32,665 nt of DNA, from contig USIY01000002.1 of assembly GCA_900554845.1 (NCBI GenBank), forward strand, positions 1-32,665, written 5' to 3'. Each line of letters opens with the position of its first letter. Positions within the stretch are counted from its first letter, which is position 1. Source of the DNA: an uncultured Bacteroidales bacterium (lineage in GTDB: Bacteria; Bacteroidota; Bacteroidia; Bacteroidales; Muribaculaceae). Made by a program: the position numbers and the translations under genes. Shown in pieces: positions 1 to 7,644 of the stretch. Below the pieces are notes generated by a model. That model searched no databases, was not told the DNA's origin, and saw nothing but the letters and a program-made list of their open reading frames with translations.

Positions 1-234
1 CAATACAATGACGTTGTAACGGAACATATCTCTGATTAAATCCGATATATCGATTCCGAACAATTGTTTATATTACATGGCACATCCAATGGACTATATC
101 AAATATTACCGCTGTAACGCCTTATAGGCGCGGCATGGCATATCATAACAATGGAAAATAATTTGACTATCAGCCCATATTTTGTATGTGACTACTGTAA
201 CGTGTAATAATTTAGAACATTTGCATAAACAGAT

Positions 235-1056
235 ATGGATTTTCGCAAATTACTCACCCGCTCATTATCGGGACTAATATATTGTCTGATTATTGTTCTC
301 GCTATATATCTGGGGTCATTGGGAGTCGCCGTACTGGCTGCGCTCCTGTCCTCCTTGGCATGTATTGAATTCGCGAAAATATCACATGATTCCGGTTCGA
401 AATATCATATACCTTTACTAACCGACATCACATCATGCATTCTATTAAGTTTCACTCCTGTCAGTCCAATTCTGGCGTTAGGATGGCTTTCAGTAATGAT
501 TGTCAGGTTTGTGGAACAATTATACATTAAAGAAAAGGATCCGGTAAGGGACCTCGCACACTCGATACTTGTGCAAGGATGGATAGCCGTTCCGTTGTTC
601 CTTATGAGTCTGATCGCGGAATTATGGCAGCCTATGATAATATTGGCCATATTCCTGTTCATATGGATTAATGATACCGGTGCATACCTGATAGGGTCTA
701 TTTTCGGAAAGCATCGATTATTCGAACGCATTTCTCCTAAAAAATCCTGGGAAGGATTCATTGGGGGTATGGCTTTCAATCTCGGCTTCTCGGTTCTGTG
801 CTTCTTCTTCGGAAAACATTTCTTCGGTTTGCAGGACGCCAATGTCTGGATATGGATTGGACTCGCCGTTATCGTTACTGTGTTCGGCACTTGGGGCGAT
901 CTCATAGAATCAATGATCAAACGTACGCTGAAGATCAAGGACAGCGGCAATCTTATTCCAGGCCATGGAGGCATCTTGGACCGCATCGATTCCTTGCTCC
1001 TTGCCCTTCCGGCAACGTTCATTTATCTCTGCATATTAGAAATGACAATGCTATAA
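235..1056 (+). CDS. cdsA: Phosphatidate cytidylyltransferase (CDP-diacylglycerol synthase)
   Basis: Makes CDP-diacylglycerol from CTP and phosphatidic acid, the branch point for phosphatidylethanolamine and anionic phospholipids; an integral inner-membrane enzyme. The 273-residue protein is a chain of hydrophobic helices, and residues 226-252 match the whole CDS signature: S-x-I-K-R, then K-D, then P-x-H-G-G-x-x-D-R-x-D. The length is normal for the family. The ATG at 235 is followed directly by a basic stretch and the first membrane helix, so I keep it. I see no TAnnTTTG box upstream; in Bacteroidetes this gene often follows ftsH, so it may be read from an upstream gene outside the window. 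The next feature downstream is an independent tRNA gene. Confidence 0.96.
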   Translation: MDFRKLLTRSLSGLIYCLIIVLAIYLGSLGVAVLAALLSSLACIEFAKISHDSGSKYHIPLLTDITSCILLSFTPVSPILALGWLSVMIVRFVEQLYIKEKDPVRDLAHSILVQGWIAVPLFLMSLIAELWQPMIILAIFLFIWINDTGAYLIGSIFGKHRLFERISPKKSWEGFIGGMAFNLGFSVLCFFFGKHFFGLQDANVWIWIGLAVIVTVFGTWGDLIESMIKRTLKIKDSGNLIPGHGGILDRIDSLLLALPATFIYLCILEMTML

Positions 1057-1188
1057 ATAGAGCTGATCGCCTCAAAAAGAATGTTATAACTCTATAATAC
1101 AGAAATATTCAACTACAAATTGATATCAAGTTGAAATTCTTCCTCAAAATTTACTGCTGAAATATTTGCAAATTCCAGAAAAAAGCAG

Positions 1189-1197
1189 TAATTTTGC
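1189..1197 (+). promoter_or_regulatory. Bacteroidetes -7 promoter box for tRNA-Arg
   Basis: TAATTTTGC matches the TAnnTTTG(C) -7 element of the Bacteroidetes primary sigma factor. It lies 24 bp before the tRNA, so transcription would start near 1203 and give a short 5' leader. No clear -33 box was identified. Confidence 0.65.
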
Positions 1198-1221
1198 ATC
1201 GCAATTCGGGAACGATAGCAT

Positions 1222-1295
1222 GGTTCGTTAGCTCAATTGAATAGAGCATCTGACTACGGATCAGAAGGTTGCAGGTTTGAATCCTGCACGAATCA
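1222..1295 (+). tRNA. tRNA-Arg (anticodon ACG)
   Basis: A complete 74-nt cloverleaf can be folded by eye. The acceptor stem GGTTCGT (1222-1228) pairs with ACGAATC (1288-1294), with a discriminator A at 1295. The D arm is GCTC/GAGC. The anticodon stem TCTGA/TCAGA encloses loop CTACGGA with anticodon ACG. The T arm is GCAGG/CCTGC around TTTGAAT. The 3' CCA is not encoded. Anticodon ACG is normally deaminated to ICG and reads CGU, CGC and CGA. The gene sits alone between its own promoter box and terminator. Confidence 0.97.
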
Positions 1296-1297
1296 CG

Positions 1298-1323
1298 AAG
1301 GGAGTTCAAATGAACTCCCTTTT
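1298..1323 (+). terminator. Rho-independent terminator after tRNA-Arg
   Basis: AAGGGAGTTCA (1298-1308) and TGAACTCCCTT (1311-1321) form an 11-bp perfect stem around AA, running into a short T tract (1320-1323). It begins 3 nt after the tRNA discriminator base. Confidence 0.85.
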
Positions 1324-1334
1324 CATTTATATCC

Positions 1335-1385
1335 ATCAATGCGGCAGCTCCGAGGTTTCAGAAACTTTGGAACTGCCGCATTGAT
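1335..1385 (-). terminator. Long hairpin at the 3' end of the ClC gene, probable terminator
   Basis: ATCAATGCGGCAG (1335-1347) is perfectly complementary to CTGCCGCATTGAT (1373-1385). The pairing continues inward through one mismatch into GTTTC/GAAAC near the apex. The arm at 1385 touches the last base of the ClC stop codon. On the minus strand it is followed by an A/T-rich stretch rather than a clean U run, so it may work as a terminator, an mRNA 3'-end stabiliser, or both. It also separates the minus-strand run from the convergent tRNA unit. Confidence 0.6.
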
Positions 1386-3184
1386 CAATCATCAAGAAAA
1401 TGTTTCAATACCTGACGGTAGGAATTGAATATTTTAGACTTCGAAACAAAGCCCACATATTTTCCATGGTCCACAACCGGAAGATTCCAGGCATTGGTTT
1501 TGTCAAAAGTATTCATCACTTTGTCCATTGGCTCCGATATATCCACCATTGCCGGAGCAGCCGTCATGAAGCGTGAAACATGCATCTTCTTATATAAGTC
1601 CGTACGGAACATTATATTGCGGATGTCATCCAGCAGCACGACTCCTTTCAAATTTCCCTCGTCATCCACTACTGGAAATAGATTTCGCTTGGATATCGAT
1701 ATTACATCCACCACCTCCTTAAGATTCATGTCCGGCTTTACCGTCTTGAAATCCTTCTCAATAATCTTATCCATCTTCATAAGGGTAAGAACGGCCTTGT
1801 CCTTCTGATGCGTTAGCAAATCACCGGTTTCGGCCAGTCGCATAGTATAGATACTGTATGGCAAAAACAACTGGATTGTAAGATATGCAAGCACTGAGAC
1901 GATAAGCAAAGGTAAAAACAGATTGTAACCACCTGTCATTTCGGCCGTAAGGAATATAGCCATCAACGGCGCGTGCATGACTCCGCTCATGACCCCGGCC
2001 ATTCCCATTAACGTGAAATTCTTCTGTGACAGCGTGAAGCCGAGATCAAGATTGTTCAATATGTATGCGAATAAAAAACCGGTCAAGGCTCCTACAAACA
2101 GAGATGGCGCGAAAGTTCCTCCCACTCCTCCGGCACCGTTGGTGGCCGATGTAGCGAAAGCTTTCATCAAGGTTATGGCTACTATAAAAAGAATTATGAA
2201 CCATACATTGTCTCTGTCCACGTAGAATGCCGTTCCGTTCAATACGTTGCTGACATTTCCGTCCAACAATTCATTGATAGTCCCGTATCCCTCCCCATAC
2301 AGCGGTGGAAACACAAAAACCAATCCTGCTATCAATATGCCTCCGATAGCGATTTTCCAACCTTGCGATTTAATGCGCCGGAATATCGTCTCCATAAAGA
2401 ACATTACCTTGGTAAAATAAAACGACATCAAGCCGCATACTATACCCAAAGCGATGGAGAAAGGTATTCTATTTGTCGTAAACGCTTCCGACTGGGAGAA
2501 AAAGAACTCTGCGTTATAACCTTCCAGGACATATGCCACCGTCGCCCCGGCGATCGATGAGATCATCAACGGCATTACCGTCACACCGGTCAGGTCAATC
2601 ATCAGAACTTCCAAAGTAAACAACATACCTGCGATAGGGGCACGGAAAATTCCCGCTATCCCTGCGGCGGCACCGCACCCCACAAGAACCATAAGAGTCT
2701 TGGGCGACAGCCGGAACGCCTGCCCGACATTGGATCCAATAGCCGCTCCAGTATATACAATCGGACCCTCCGCTCCTACCGATCCGCCGAATCCGATGGT
2801 TATCGACGATGCAATAAGCGAAGCATACATGTTTTTCTTCTTCAGACGCGATTTATTTCGCGATATGGCATAGAGTACTTTTGTAACTCCGTGCGATATA
2901 TTGTCCTTTACTACGTATTTTACAAACAAGACCGTAATCAATATGCCCGCCAACGGATACACCAGATACAGATAGTTGACATCCGTCGCGGAAAAACGTG
3001 ACGTCAGGGTTTGAGAAATCAGATGAATAAGATATTTCAACAGTTGGGCTGCGAATCCTCCTATCACTCCGACTATCAAAGCCAACATGACCAAAAGGGT
3101 CTTCTCCTTAATGTGGTGCTCGCGCCATATCACCACACGCATCCACCAGTCAGTGAATTTATTATGAGTCTCTTTATATGCCAT
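1385..3184 (-). CDS. ClC-family chloride channel/transporter with C-terminal CBS pair
   Basis: A 599-residue ClC anion channel or H+/Cl- antiporter of the inner membrane. Residues about 28-450 are the ClC membrane domain. GSVGAEGP carries the gating glutamate (E139), GGVGGTFAPSL at 352-362 is the third selectivity-filter segment, and Y443 is at the expected place of the pore tyrosine. Residues about 473-592 form two CBS domains, which usually bind adenine nucleotides. Two positions differ from E. coli ClC: the GSGIP segment reads SHGVTKV (97-103), and the internal proton glutamate is replaced by V193 in FTLEV. That leaves channel versus exchanger open. It is the last gene of a minus-strand run, 34 bp after the sugar transferase. 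Confidence 0.93.
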   Translation of the reverse strand: MAYKETHNKFTDWWMRVVIWREHHIKEKTLLVMLALIVGVIGGFAAQLLKYLIHLISQTLTSRFSATDVNYLYLVYPLAGILITVLFVKYVVKDNISHGVTKVLYAISRNKSRLKKKNMYASLIASSITIGFGGSVGAEGPIVYTGAAIGSNVGQAFRLSPKTLMVLVGCGAAAGIAGIFRAPIAGMLFTLEVLMIDLTGVTVMPLMISSIAGATVAYVLEGYNAEFFFSQSEAFTTNRIPFSIALGIVCGLMSFYFTKVMFFMETIFRRIKSQGWKIAIGGILIAGLVFVFPPLYGEGYGTINELLDGNVSNVLNGTAFYVDRDNVWFIILFIVAITLMKAFATSATNGAGGVGGTFAPSLFVGALTGFLFAYILNNLDLGFTLSQKNFTLMGMAGVMSGVMHAPLMAIFLTAEMTGGYNLFLPLLIVSVLAYLTIQLFLPYSIYTMRLAETGDLLTHQKDKAVLTLMKMDKIIEKDFKTVKPDMNLKEVVDVISISKRNLFPVVDDEGNLKGVVLLDDIRNIMFRTDLYKKMHVSRFMTAAPAMVDISEPMDKVMNTFDKTNAWNLPVVDHGKYVGFVSKSKIFNSYRQVLKHFLDD

Positions 3185-3218
3185 TCACCTTATCCTTAAT
3201 TCCACGATTTATACTTAT

Positions 3219-4643
3219 TCATTTCCCCTCGCCGATCGCCACAGTGCGCACCGTGTATGCCAATATCTTCAAATCCGTGAGAATTGACATATTGTTCAGA
3301 TATATGATGTCAAACCTTGACCGCTCTACCATTTCTTCTACAGTTGACGCGTATCCGAACTTTACCATACCCCATGACGTTATTCCGGGTCTGACTTGAA
3401 ATATCAGTCCATAATATGGAGCTCGCTCCATTATCTGATTGATGTAGTATTCCCTTTCAGGCCGTGGTCCGACCAACGACATGTCCCCTTTCAATACATT
3501 CCAGAATTGAGGCAATTCATCAAGACGATACTTACGCAACACCTCTCCGACATGCGTAATTCGGCTGTCGTTATCGGTTGTCAATTGAGGGCCTCCGGAT
3601 TCCGCATTCTCATACATGGATCTGAATTTATATATCCGAAAGGGCTTCCGATGTCTGCCTATCCGCTCCTGACTATATATTACAGGCCCTGCAGAAGAAC
3701 ACTTAACAGCTATTGACAATATAAGATACAGAGGACTTAACAATATCAAGGCCAGAAGCGAGATAAATATGTCACCGCATCGCTTTATATTCTGTCCGAA
3801 ATCACTTATGCTCGGAGAGGACAAATCAACGAACGGAGTCCCTAAAATGTCCCCCATCTTTATGTTTGCGGTGACATAAGACAATGTATCGGGTGCTATT
3901 TTTATCGAGATGTCCAAGGTGATCAGCTTATCGAGAATACGCATCACTTTCCGGTCATCTTTCGTTTCCGTTGCGATGATTATATTGTCCGGTTTCATGA
4001 CTCTGCAAACTTCCGTCACCTCATCGTAGTCCCAGATCTTTTCATTTTCAACGACCCTGTTCTCACCGGGCAAATGCACGAACCCAAGCACCTTTGTAGC
4101 CGCTGTCCCTTTACTTTTCCTAAGCTGCACGGCCATTTCCGCAGCAGACGTTGAATCGCCTACGATTATCGCGGTATATGTGACTTCTCCATTCTTTAGC
4201 TTCCGTAGAAACAAACCGTTGATAATAATACGCCCGGAGTATATAAAGACGAACAACAGAACCGTCAAGGCGAGGATCAATATATAGTATTGATGCTTCG
4301 CCACAGCATCGTTCAGCAACAACAACAACAATACAATTATACTTCCGGCGACTGCACCGGCCAAGGTATTGGACACTATTCCCAGTCTTGACTTCTGGAA
4401 CGGTTTGTTATAAAATCCTGATATCACGTACAACATCACCATACATACCGGGAACAATAACTGTTCCAGTATTATCTTGCCGTCCAATATAAACGCACAC
4501 ATGGACAAGCCGGATATGGAGCTATTGTAAAGCAACTGGTAGCGAAACAGATTGAACGCGACAAAAGCTATCGCCGACATCATTAAGTCCGCGACCACAT
4601 ACCTGGCTCGTTGAGTATTGGAAGTGCAGATATTCCCGGTCAT
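3219..4643 (-). CDS. Polyprenyl-phosphate sugar-1-phosphate transferase (WcaJ/WbaP type)
   Basis: Transfers a sugar-1-phosphate to undecaprenyl phosphate, the first membrane step of capsule, exopolysaccharide or O-antigen assembly. The 474-residue protein has the long-form layout. There are four N-terminal membrane helices (about 12-130), then a nucleotide-binding-like CoA_binding_3 domain (about 145-270). A membrane-inserted hairpin follows at about 285-315, starting KRCGDIFISLLALILLSPLY. Last comes the catalytic bacterial sugar transferase domain. Its diagnostic blocks are PFRIYKFRSM, RKYRLDELPQFWNVLKGDMS and LVGPRPE, with RPGITSW near the end. The sugar cannot be told from sequence. The start overlaps the folK stop by 4 bp (ATGA), suggesting translational coupling. 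No other glycan genes adjoin it. Confidence 0.93.
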   Translation of the reverse strand: MTGNICTSNTQRARYVVADLMMSAIAFVAFNLFRYQLLYNSSISGLSMCAFILDGKIILEQLLFPVCMVMLYVISGFYNKPFQKSRLGIVSNTLAGAVAGSIIVLLLLLLNDAVAKHQYYILILALTVLLFVFIYSGRIIINGLFLRKLKNGEVTYTAIIVGDSTSAAEMAVQLRKSKGTAATKVLGFVHLPGENRVVENEKIWDYDEVTEVCRVMKPDNIIIATETKDDRKVMRILDKLITLDISIKIAPDTLSYVTANIKMGDILGTPFVDLSSPSISDFGQNIKRCGDIFISLLALILLSPLYLILSIAVKCSSAGPVIYSQERIGRHRKPFRIYKFRSMYENAESGGPQLTTDNDSRITHVGEVLRKYRLDELPQFWNVLKGDMSLVGPRPEREYYINQIMERAPYYGLIFQVRPGITSWGMVKFGYASTVEEMVERSRFDIIYLNNMSILTDLKILAYTVRTVAIGEGK

Positions 4644-5029
4644 GATTCACAACGTTGCAGAATACCCAACATTTCCGCACCTATCTTAAAAAAAGTCTGA
4701 CGATAATCATTAGGACGGACCACTTCACCGTTCCATACCACGATATCTATGTCCACAGGCACATCGCCACGTTTACGCGCCACCGCATCACGTCCGGAAA
4801 CTAATTCAATATGTTTTGTCAATGATTTAAGCTCATCGGCAGTCAAATTGATTTTGCCAGCGATAACCGCGTTCATATAAGGACGTCCTGTGCCATATAT
4901 TTCCGGAGTCTCATATATATCCGAGACAGCCGCATCTTCCAGCATGCCACACATCCGTGACAATGCGGCCGCAACACGTTCTTTACGGGGCGACATATTG
5001 CTGCCTATACTCAATACCACCTCGTTCAT
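4640..5029 (-). CDS. folK: 6-hydroxymethyl-7,8-dihydropterin pyrophosphokinase
   Basis: Transfers pyrophosphate from ATP to 6-hydroxymethyl-dihydropterin in folate synthesis; cytosolic. The N-terminal VVLSIGSNM matches the family's GSN motif. RPYMNAV and DVPVDIDIV follow; the latter carries the two aspartates that hold the Mg-ATP (D93 and D95 from the ATG start). I choose the ATG at 5029 because it gives the usual HPPK N-terminus. A GTG at 5044 would add five residues and overlap the upstream gene by 4 bp, and is the alternative. The protein is 129 residues, shorter than the roughly 160 of E. coli FolK. It stops soon after the catalytic block and lacks the usual C-terminal PHPR...FVL segment. 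It overlaps the downstream sugar transferase by 4 bp. Confidence 0.88.
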   Translation of the reverse strand: MNEVVLSIGSNMSPRKERVAAALSRMCGMLEDAAVSDIYETPEIYGTGRPYMNAVIAGKINLTADELKSLTKHIELVSGRDAVARKRGDVPVDIDIVVWNGEVVRPNDYRQTFFKIGAEMLGILQRCES

Positions 5030-5040
5030 ATCAGGATCCG

Positions 5041-6267
5041 TCACTTTCTTTTTAATGTAAACACCGTGATCTCAGGCGTCGCCCCTATTCGCATCGGAAT
5101 CGCTACTTCTCCGGCACCGATATTCACATACAGATGCATCGGCGTTCCATCTTTGGACACGTCATCGTACATCCCTCCCCAATAATCGTATCTTAAAGCG
5201 GCCGGCGAAAACTTATGCCCGAACAAATTCAACTGCATTTGCATGGCATGTGTATGTCCTGACAAAGTAAGGTCAATGTTACTCTCCTTTCTTACTTCAC
5301 GTGACCAATGCTCTGGATTGTGCGTCATCAGCAACTTGAAGTTACCGTCGTACAAACCTTTTTTCCCTGCGCCGGATGGATAGGCTTTCTTTAAATCTCC
5401 ATACTGGCCGAACGGAGGTTCACCCCAGTTCTCCACACCTATCAATACTATCGAGTCATTGTCACGACGCAGATAGGTATGCTCATTGTTCAGTAATTTC
5501 CATCCCATCTGTGTCTGCCAAGCCGCCAGAAGAGCATTATTGGTGTCTCTCTGTCTTGGATTCGGCCAGTCCATATAATCTCCGTAATCATGATTGCCCA
5601 ATACGGAATAGATCCCGTCAGTGGCTTTCAACCGACTCAACACAGTCAAGAATGGTTGCAATTCGGAAGTCTGTCTGTTGACGATGTCTCCGGTGAACAA
5701 TATGGCGTCGGCTTTTAATCCGTTTACCGATTCCACAAGTTTTGAAACAAAAGCAGTGTCCTCACCCCATGTTCCGGTATGCAGATCGCTGATCTGGACA
5801 ATTCTGTAATTGTCAAAATGTACGGGGAGACGTTGGGATACGACAGTCTCTTCATTTACCTTTATCTCATGACGAGTAACCGCGACCCCCCACCACATTA
5901 CTATGAAAACCAAGACAGCCAAAGGCAAGCCCAACATGGATCCATAATTCACGAGACGGTGTGTGCCTATATTTATCAATCGCCCTATCAGCGAACATAT
6001 CGTATATATCACCTTCGAAGCGAATATCGATAAATACGTGAACAGAAGCCACATCACCGGATTGATATTTTGATCCACCTCACGTTTGGGCAGACAGATC
6101 GCTATTATCAGCAAAGCCCAACATGGTATACAAGTCGCTATGTAAATCCAAATATTTCTGGTCCTTCGGCGACGTGAACTGGCCTTGGCCACATCCGACA
6201 GAATATATAAATCTATCAGAAGAGTCAGTACGGACACAATTATAATATTAATCAGCGGGAGTCTCAT
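5041..6267 (-). CDS. Membrane-anchored calcineurin-like metallophosphoesterase
   Basis: A 408-residue metallophosphoesterase with three to four N-terminal membrane helices (about 6-24, 38-60, 72-96, 111-130), so the catalytic domain is held at the membrane. The catalytic half shows the five family blocks in order: QISDLHTG (D161, H163), TGDIVN (D194), LGNHDYGD (N225, H226), a later MTHNPEH and SGHTHAMQ. This is the YaeI/YkuE-like branch, some members of which hydrolyse lipid-linked UDP-sugars or other membrane phosphodiesters; the substrate here is unknown. It starts 22 bp after the acyltransferase gene and abuts or overlaps folK, so co-transcription is likely. Confidence 0.92.
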   Translation of the reverse strand: MRLPLINIIIVSVLTLLIDLYILSDVAKASSRRRRTRNIWIYIATCIPCWALLIIAICLPKREVDQNINPVMWLLFTYLSIFASKVIYTICSLIGRLINIGTHRLVNYGSMLGLPLAVLVFIVMWWGVAVTRHEIKVNEETVVSQRLPVHFDNYRIVQISDLHTGTWGEDTAFVSKLVESVNGLKADAILFTGDIVNRQTSELQPFLTVLSRLKATDGIYSVLGNHDYGDYMDWPNPRQRDTNNALLAAWQTQMGWKLLNNEHTYLRRDNDSIVLIGVENWGEPPFGQYGDLKKAYPSGAGKKGLYDGNFKLLMTHNPEHWSREVRKESNIDLTLSGHTHAMQMQLNLFGHKFSPAALRYDYWGGMYDDVSKDGTPMHLYVNIGAGEVAIPMRIGATPEITVFTLKRK

Positions 6268-6289
6268 CGGCCATCATTTTTATTAAAGG

Positions 6290-7468
6290 TCACTCCATTC
6301 CGCCAAAAATGGTTTTTAATTTGTTTTTCAGCGGATTAGCATACATTGTCAGCATCATCTCAAGCATATATAGACGTTCATCCTCCGTCACATCCTCAAG
6401 ATCTACTTTTGACAACTGTCTGTCGAAGTAATCCATAACTTCTTTACGTTCCGTCTCATTGTATTTGCCTTCAAATCGTAACGTATGGTTCAGGAGATCA
6501 TAAGCCACATAATTGATCGGGAAAATCTCATAACTGCGATGTATGGCCTGGTCAATGATGCAGCCCACATATTTAGCGGCGGTATTGATGTCTTGGAATT
6601 CCCCGATTTGGTCCAGTTTGTTGTTGATTCGAGGAGTCAATTGGAAATGTACGCGACCCTTGAACTGCAACAGACCGGTTTCCATACTGAAGAGGTCATC
6701 GCGCTGTGACTTCTTGAAATCCGGATTACGGCGACGCAGCAGGAATTCCTTGGCCTTCAGGTAATCGTTCGGATCGAACTCGTAACTTATGGATATCGGC
6801 ATCAGGTTGATCTCGCGCAGATGGTCCAGGAATGTTCCCTCTCCGGCTATTCCGAGCATCTTAACAAGCGATTCCTGAGTCTTGTCGGAACTGTCTTTTG
6901 CCCTACCTTCCCGTTGCGCTATCCAGATGCTCTCATGTTTTTCCAAAACTGCATAATGAATATAAGCCGACAGTTTCTTGGCGGCAAGCAGCCCTTCACG
7001 AAGTCCGGTATTACGCTTTACTATAAACGATTTATTCAGACGCACCAGGTCCGTAATCCAGTCGAACACAAGCAGATTATTGCCGATTGCCACTTCCGTG
7101 GTTCTCAATCCGTGGCGCAACAATGCCAGGTTAAGGAAAGAAGCATCAAGCACTATATCACGATGATTGGTGATAAAGGCATAATTTGTGCCAGGATTGT
7201 AATATTTTATACCTCCCAACGATATGCCGCCGGTTGTGGTTTTGGCAAGCATCTCAAGAAACGGATACATTACCTGATGCTGGAAATCATGCTTGTTGTC
7301 GATTTTCAGCAGCTCCTCCATCAACGCCGGAATCTCTTCTTCCGGCATGACATATTTAATGGCATGCAGAAAACCTGGATCGCGAACCAACGATTCCATC
7401 TTTTCATGAAACAGTGAATCATCGTAGGGAGAGATATCACTGAAATCATAATCCCGTAAATTACTCAT
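6290..7468 (-). CDS. Glycerol(phospho)lipid acyltransferase, PlsC/PlsB-like
   Basis: A 392-residue protein with the acyltransferase (LPLAT) motifs in order: NHRDIVLD (101-108), FIVKRN near 148, REGRAKDS in the middle, and LMPISISYE. It probably acylates glycerol-3-phosphate, lysophosphatidate or a related acceptor at the inner membrane; the exact acceptor cannot be assigned. The first motif is unusual: the classic form is H-x4-D, but here H102 is followed by D104 and D108, so no Asp sits at the canonical spacing. There is no clear membrane helix, so it would be a peripheral enzyme. It is the first gene of the minus-strand run, with a promoter box about 90 bp upstream. Confidence 0.82.
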   Translation of the reverse strand: MSNLRDYDFSDISPYDDSLFHEKMESLVRDPGFLHAIKYVMPEEEIPALMEELLKIDNKHDFQHQVMYPFLEMLAKTTTGGISLGGIKYYNPGTNYAFITNHRDIVLDASFLNLALLRHGLRTTEVAIGNNLLVFDWITDLVRLNKSFIVKRNTGLREGLLAAKKLSAYIHYAVLEKHESIWIAQREGRAKDSSDKTQESLVKMLGIAGEGTFLDHLREINLMPISISYEFDPNDYLKAKEFLLRRRNPDFKKSQRDDLFSMETGLLQFKGRVHFQLTPRINNKLDQIGEFQDINTAAKYVGCIIDQAIHRSYEIFPINYVAYDLLNHTLRFEGKYNETERKEVMDYFDRQLSKVDLEDVTEDERLYMLEMMLTMYANPLKNKLKTIFGGME

Positions 7469-7564
7469 ATCTCTGGGTGTATAATTTCTATATAAATCAG
7501 CGATTCTCTTTATCCGAACCGCTCGTAATGGGCCGAACGTATTTCATTCAGGCCATTATTCCCA

Positions 7565-7572
7565 CAAAAATA
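7565..7572 (-). promoter_or_regulatory. Candidate -7 promoter box for the acyltransferase-to-ClC run
   Basis: Read on the minus strand, TATTTTTG fits TAnnTTTG and would give a leader of about 90 nt to the ATG at 7468. It lies at the end of an A/T-rich stretch, so a chance match is possible. A weak 4-bp hairpin (GGAT/GTCC) followed by eight Ts lies just upstream and could be the 3' end of the rluD transcript. Confidence 0.4.
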
Positions 7573-7644
7573 ACAAAAAAAAGGACACTATCCAAATTCA
7601 TTGCCGTACGACACCATTATTTACGAGGATTGATTGCCCTGCGT

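Noticed and set aside
1..234. Three copies of TGTAACG (at about 15, 113 and 196) in the leader before cdsA
   Set aside because: A 7-base word with uneven spacing and no shared flanks; too weak to call an operator or repeat family. I see no gene in this stretch.
405..1022. 205-codon open frame antisense to cdsA
   Set aside because: It lies wholly inside the confident cdsA gene, and its translation is rich in Arg, Pro and Met with no domain pattern; a shadow frame.
6821..7417. 198-codon open frame antisense to the acyltransferase gene
   Set aside because: No motif, Phe/His/Gln-rich translation, fully inside a gene with conserved acyltransferase blocks.
7573..7600. Strong terminator behind rluD
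   Set aside because: The T8 tract is real, but the preceding stem is only 4 bp including a G-U pair; too weak to list as a feature.
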